Source: Candidatus Methylomirabilota bacterium
Lineage (GTDB): Bacteria; Methylomirabilota; Methylomirabilia; Methylomirabilales; 2-02-FULL-66-22
NCBI GenBank assembly: GCA_016209725.1
Contig: JACQVO010000276.1
Location: 1 to 5,758, forward strand
DNA length: 5,758 nt
Direction: 5' to 3'
A program made the position numbers and the translations under genes. How positions within the stretch are numbered: the stretch's first letter is position 1; each line of letters opens with the position of its first letter. The notes beneath the pieces were generated by a model that ran no database searches, was not told the DNA's origin, and worked only from the letters and a program-made list of their open reading frames with translations. Shown piece by piece: positions 4,490 to 5,758 of the stretch.

Positions 4490-4603
4490 GCCGCGCCGTT
4501 GACTTCACAGGGATTCGGCAAGTCTCTCGTGATTGCCGCCGTCCGGGGTACGGACGCCTCGAGCGGGCGTGCACTTGGGCCCGAGAAACCGGGAGGTAAA
4601 CAC
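4490..4603 (+). other. Spacer between the glycogen-binding protein and phosphorylase genes
   Basis: This 114-base spacer carries a small perfect hairpin, CGTCCG (4540-4545), loop GGGTA, CGGACG (4551-4556), and the ribosome binding site GGGAGGT (4591-4597) of the phosphorylase. There is no T run, so transcription probably continues between the two genes. Confidence 0.35.
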
Positions 4604-5758
4604 GTGGGCCGGAGATCCATCGCCTACTTTTCCATGGAGATTGGGCTGGAAGCCGGCCTGCCCAGCTACAGCGGCGGGCTGGGCGTCCTGGCGGGGGATA
4701 CCCTGCGGGCCGCCGCCGATCTGAAGATCCCGATGGTCGGCGTCACCCTGCTCCATCGGAAGGGCTACTTCTATCAGCGGCTCGATGCCAGCGGCTGGCA
4801 GCGCGAGGAACCCGCCGAATGGGTCGTCGAGGATTTCCTGGAAGGGCTGCCCCCGCGGGTCTCTGTGACCATCGAGGGTCGGTCTGTCCACCTCCGGGCC
4901 TGGCGCTACGACGTGAAGGGCGTCAGCGGCTTCCGGGTGCCGGTGTACTTCCTGGACGCCGACCTCCCGGAAAACTCCGAGTGGGACAGGGCGTTGACTC
5001 ACTACCTCTACGGTGGGGATGCCCATTACCGGCTGTGCCAGGAAACCGTGCTCGGCATCGGCGGGGTGCGGATGCTGCGGGCACTGGGTTACGGGGATCT
5101 GGACCGGTTCCACATGAACGAGGGACACGCCAGTCTCCTCACGCTGGAGCTGTTGGAAGAAGGAGCGCGGAAGGCGGGACGCCCATCGGCCACGCCGGAG
5201 GATATCGAGGCCGTGCGGAGGCAGTGCGTCTTCACGACCCACACCCCCATCCCGGCGGGACAGGACCAGTTTCCCCTGGACCTGGTGAATCAGGTCCTCG
5301 GGCCCCGGCAGGTCTTCCACCTGGACCAGATGAAGCATGTCTTCTGCTGCGACGGGCTCCTGAACCTGACCTTTGTGGCCCTGAGCCTCAGCCACTATGT
5401 GAATGGGGTCGCCAAGAAACACGGGGAAGTCTCCCGGCTCATGTTCGCCCCCTACGTCATTGACTCCATCACCAACGGGGTCCATGCCGCCACCTGGACT
5501 GCGCCCGCGTTTCAGGAGCTCTTCGACCGGTATATCCCTGGGTGGCGGGAGGACAACTTCAGCCTCCGCTATGCGCTGGGCATCCCCGCCCGGGAGGTGT
5601 GGGACGCGCATACCCACGCGAAGCGAGAGTTGCTTCAGTACGTGAACCGGGAGACCAACGCGGGGATGGATGGCGAGACCCTGACGCTCGGCTTTGCGCG
5701 ACGGGCGGCGGCTTACAAGCGAGCGGATCTGCTTCTCCAGGACTTGGAACGCCTCAAG
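4604..5758 (+). CDS. glgP: Alpha-glucan (glycogen) phosphorylase, GT35, N-terminal part (3' end outside window)
   Basis: The frame opens at GTG 4604, six bases after GGGAGGT, and runs without a stop to the window edge (385 residues). It begins RRSIAYFSMEIGLEAGLP followed by SYSGGLGVLAGD, the diagnostic N-terminus of the shorter bacterial/archaeal alpha-glucan phosphorylases rather than the long muscle/MalP type. Further family motifs are F-H170-M-N-E-G-H175, FTTHTPIPAGQDQF (H213), I-T-N291-G-V-H294 and, near the edge, F-A-R366-R-x3-Y-K372-R. The enzyme releases glucose-1-phosphate from alpha-1,4-glucan with phosphate, using pyridoxal phosphate; the PLP-binding lysine lies further downstream and cannot be checked. 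It acts in the cytoplasm. The glycogen-binding protein immediately upstream fits the pathway. The gene symbol is by family, not by orthology. Confidence 0.92.
   Translation, partial: MGRRSIAYFSMEIGLEAGLPSYSGGLGVLAGDTLRAAADLKIPMVGVTLLHRKGYFYQRLDASGWQREEPAEWVVEDFLEGLPPRVSVTIEGRSVHLRAWRYDVKGVSGFRVPVYFLDADLPENSEWDRALTHYLYGGDAHYRLCQETVLGIGGVRMLRALGYGDLDRFHMNEGHASLLTLELLEEGARKAGRPSATPEDIEAVRRQCVFTTHTPIPAGQDQFPLDLVNQVLGPRQVFHLDQMKHVFCCDGLLNLTFVALSLSHYVNGVAKKHGEVSRLMFAPYVIDSITNGVHAATWTAPAFQELFDRYIPGWREDNFSLRYALGIPAREVWDAHTHAKRELLQYVNRETNAGMDGETLTLGFARRAAAYKRADLLLQDLERLK

Noticed and set aside
4505..5617. Long open frame (370 codons) on the minus strand
   Set aside because: It lies antisense to the phosphorylase, whose frame carries clear GT35 motifs. 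The minus-strand product is rich in Pro, Gly, Val and His, with no family signature, as expected from GC-rich antisense codons.

Overview
This is a GC-rich bacterial segment, roughly 60-65% G+C by eye. The organism probably has an anaerobic or microaerophilic, metal- and sulfur-linked redox metabolism. It has a Tat-exported c-type cytochrome (split-Soret family), so it should have a periplasm or equivalent and a heme-attachment system. The gene set would fit GC-rich uncultured groups such as NC10/Methylomirabilota, Rokubacteria or Deltaproteobacteria, but nothing in the window fixes the phylum.

Layout, all genes on the + strand. (1) 1-302: 3' end of a pyrroline-5-carboxylate reductase-like gene. 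(2) 303-720: 418 bases with no gene I can support. (3) 721-1512: split-Soret cytochrome c / C_GCAxxG_C_C protein with a twin-arginine leader and two CxxCH heme sites. (4) 1547-1639: a roughly 30-codon remnant of the 3' end of a rhodanese gene, followed by a perfect 13-bp hairpin. (5) 1705-2301: first FmdE-domain protein with a C-terminal zinc ribbon. (6) 2302-2764: a long non-coding interval with a near-consensus sigma-54 (-24/-12) promoter, upstream dyads, a run of predicted hairpins and a convincing intrinsic terminator. (7) 2765-3025: a truncated ferredoxin-like gene that keeps ligands for one [4Fe-4S] cluster. (8) 3074-3709: second FmdE-zinc-ribbon paralogue. (9) 3741-4010: small exported protein with four cysteines. 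(10) 4217-4489: stand-alone CBM48/AMPK-type glycogen-binding module. (11) 4604 to the window end: N-terminal 385 residues of a GT35 alpha-glucan phosphorylase.

The centre (721-3709) looks like one redox/metal module: an exported multi-cysteine diheme cytochrome, two cytoplasmic metal-binding FmdE-type proteins and a ferredoxin. It shows decay (rhodanese stub, cut-down ferredoxin) and rearrangement. The right end is a separate glycogen-utilisation pair, in which a small glucan-binding protein precedes the phosphorylase. The part most worth a second look is 2478-2752: candidate enhancer dyads, a sigma-54 promoter, a structured transcript of about 150 nt and a U-tract terminator. Together these could encode a sigma-54-controlled small RNA or an attenuated leader for the ferredoxin/FmdE genes.
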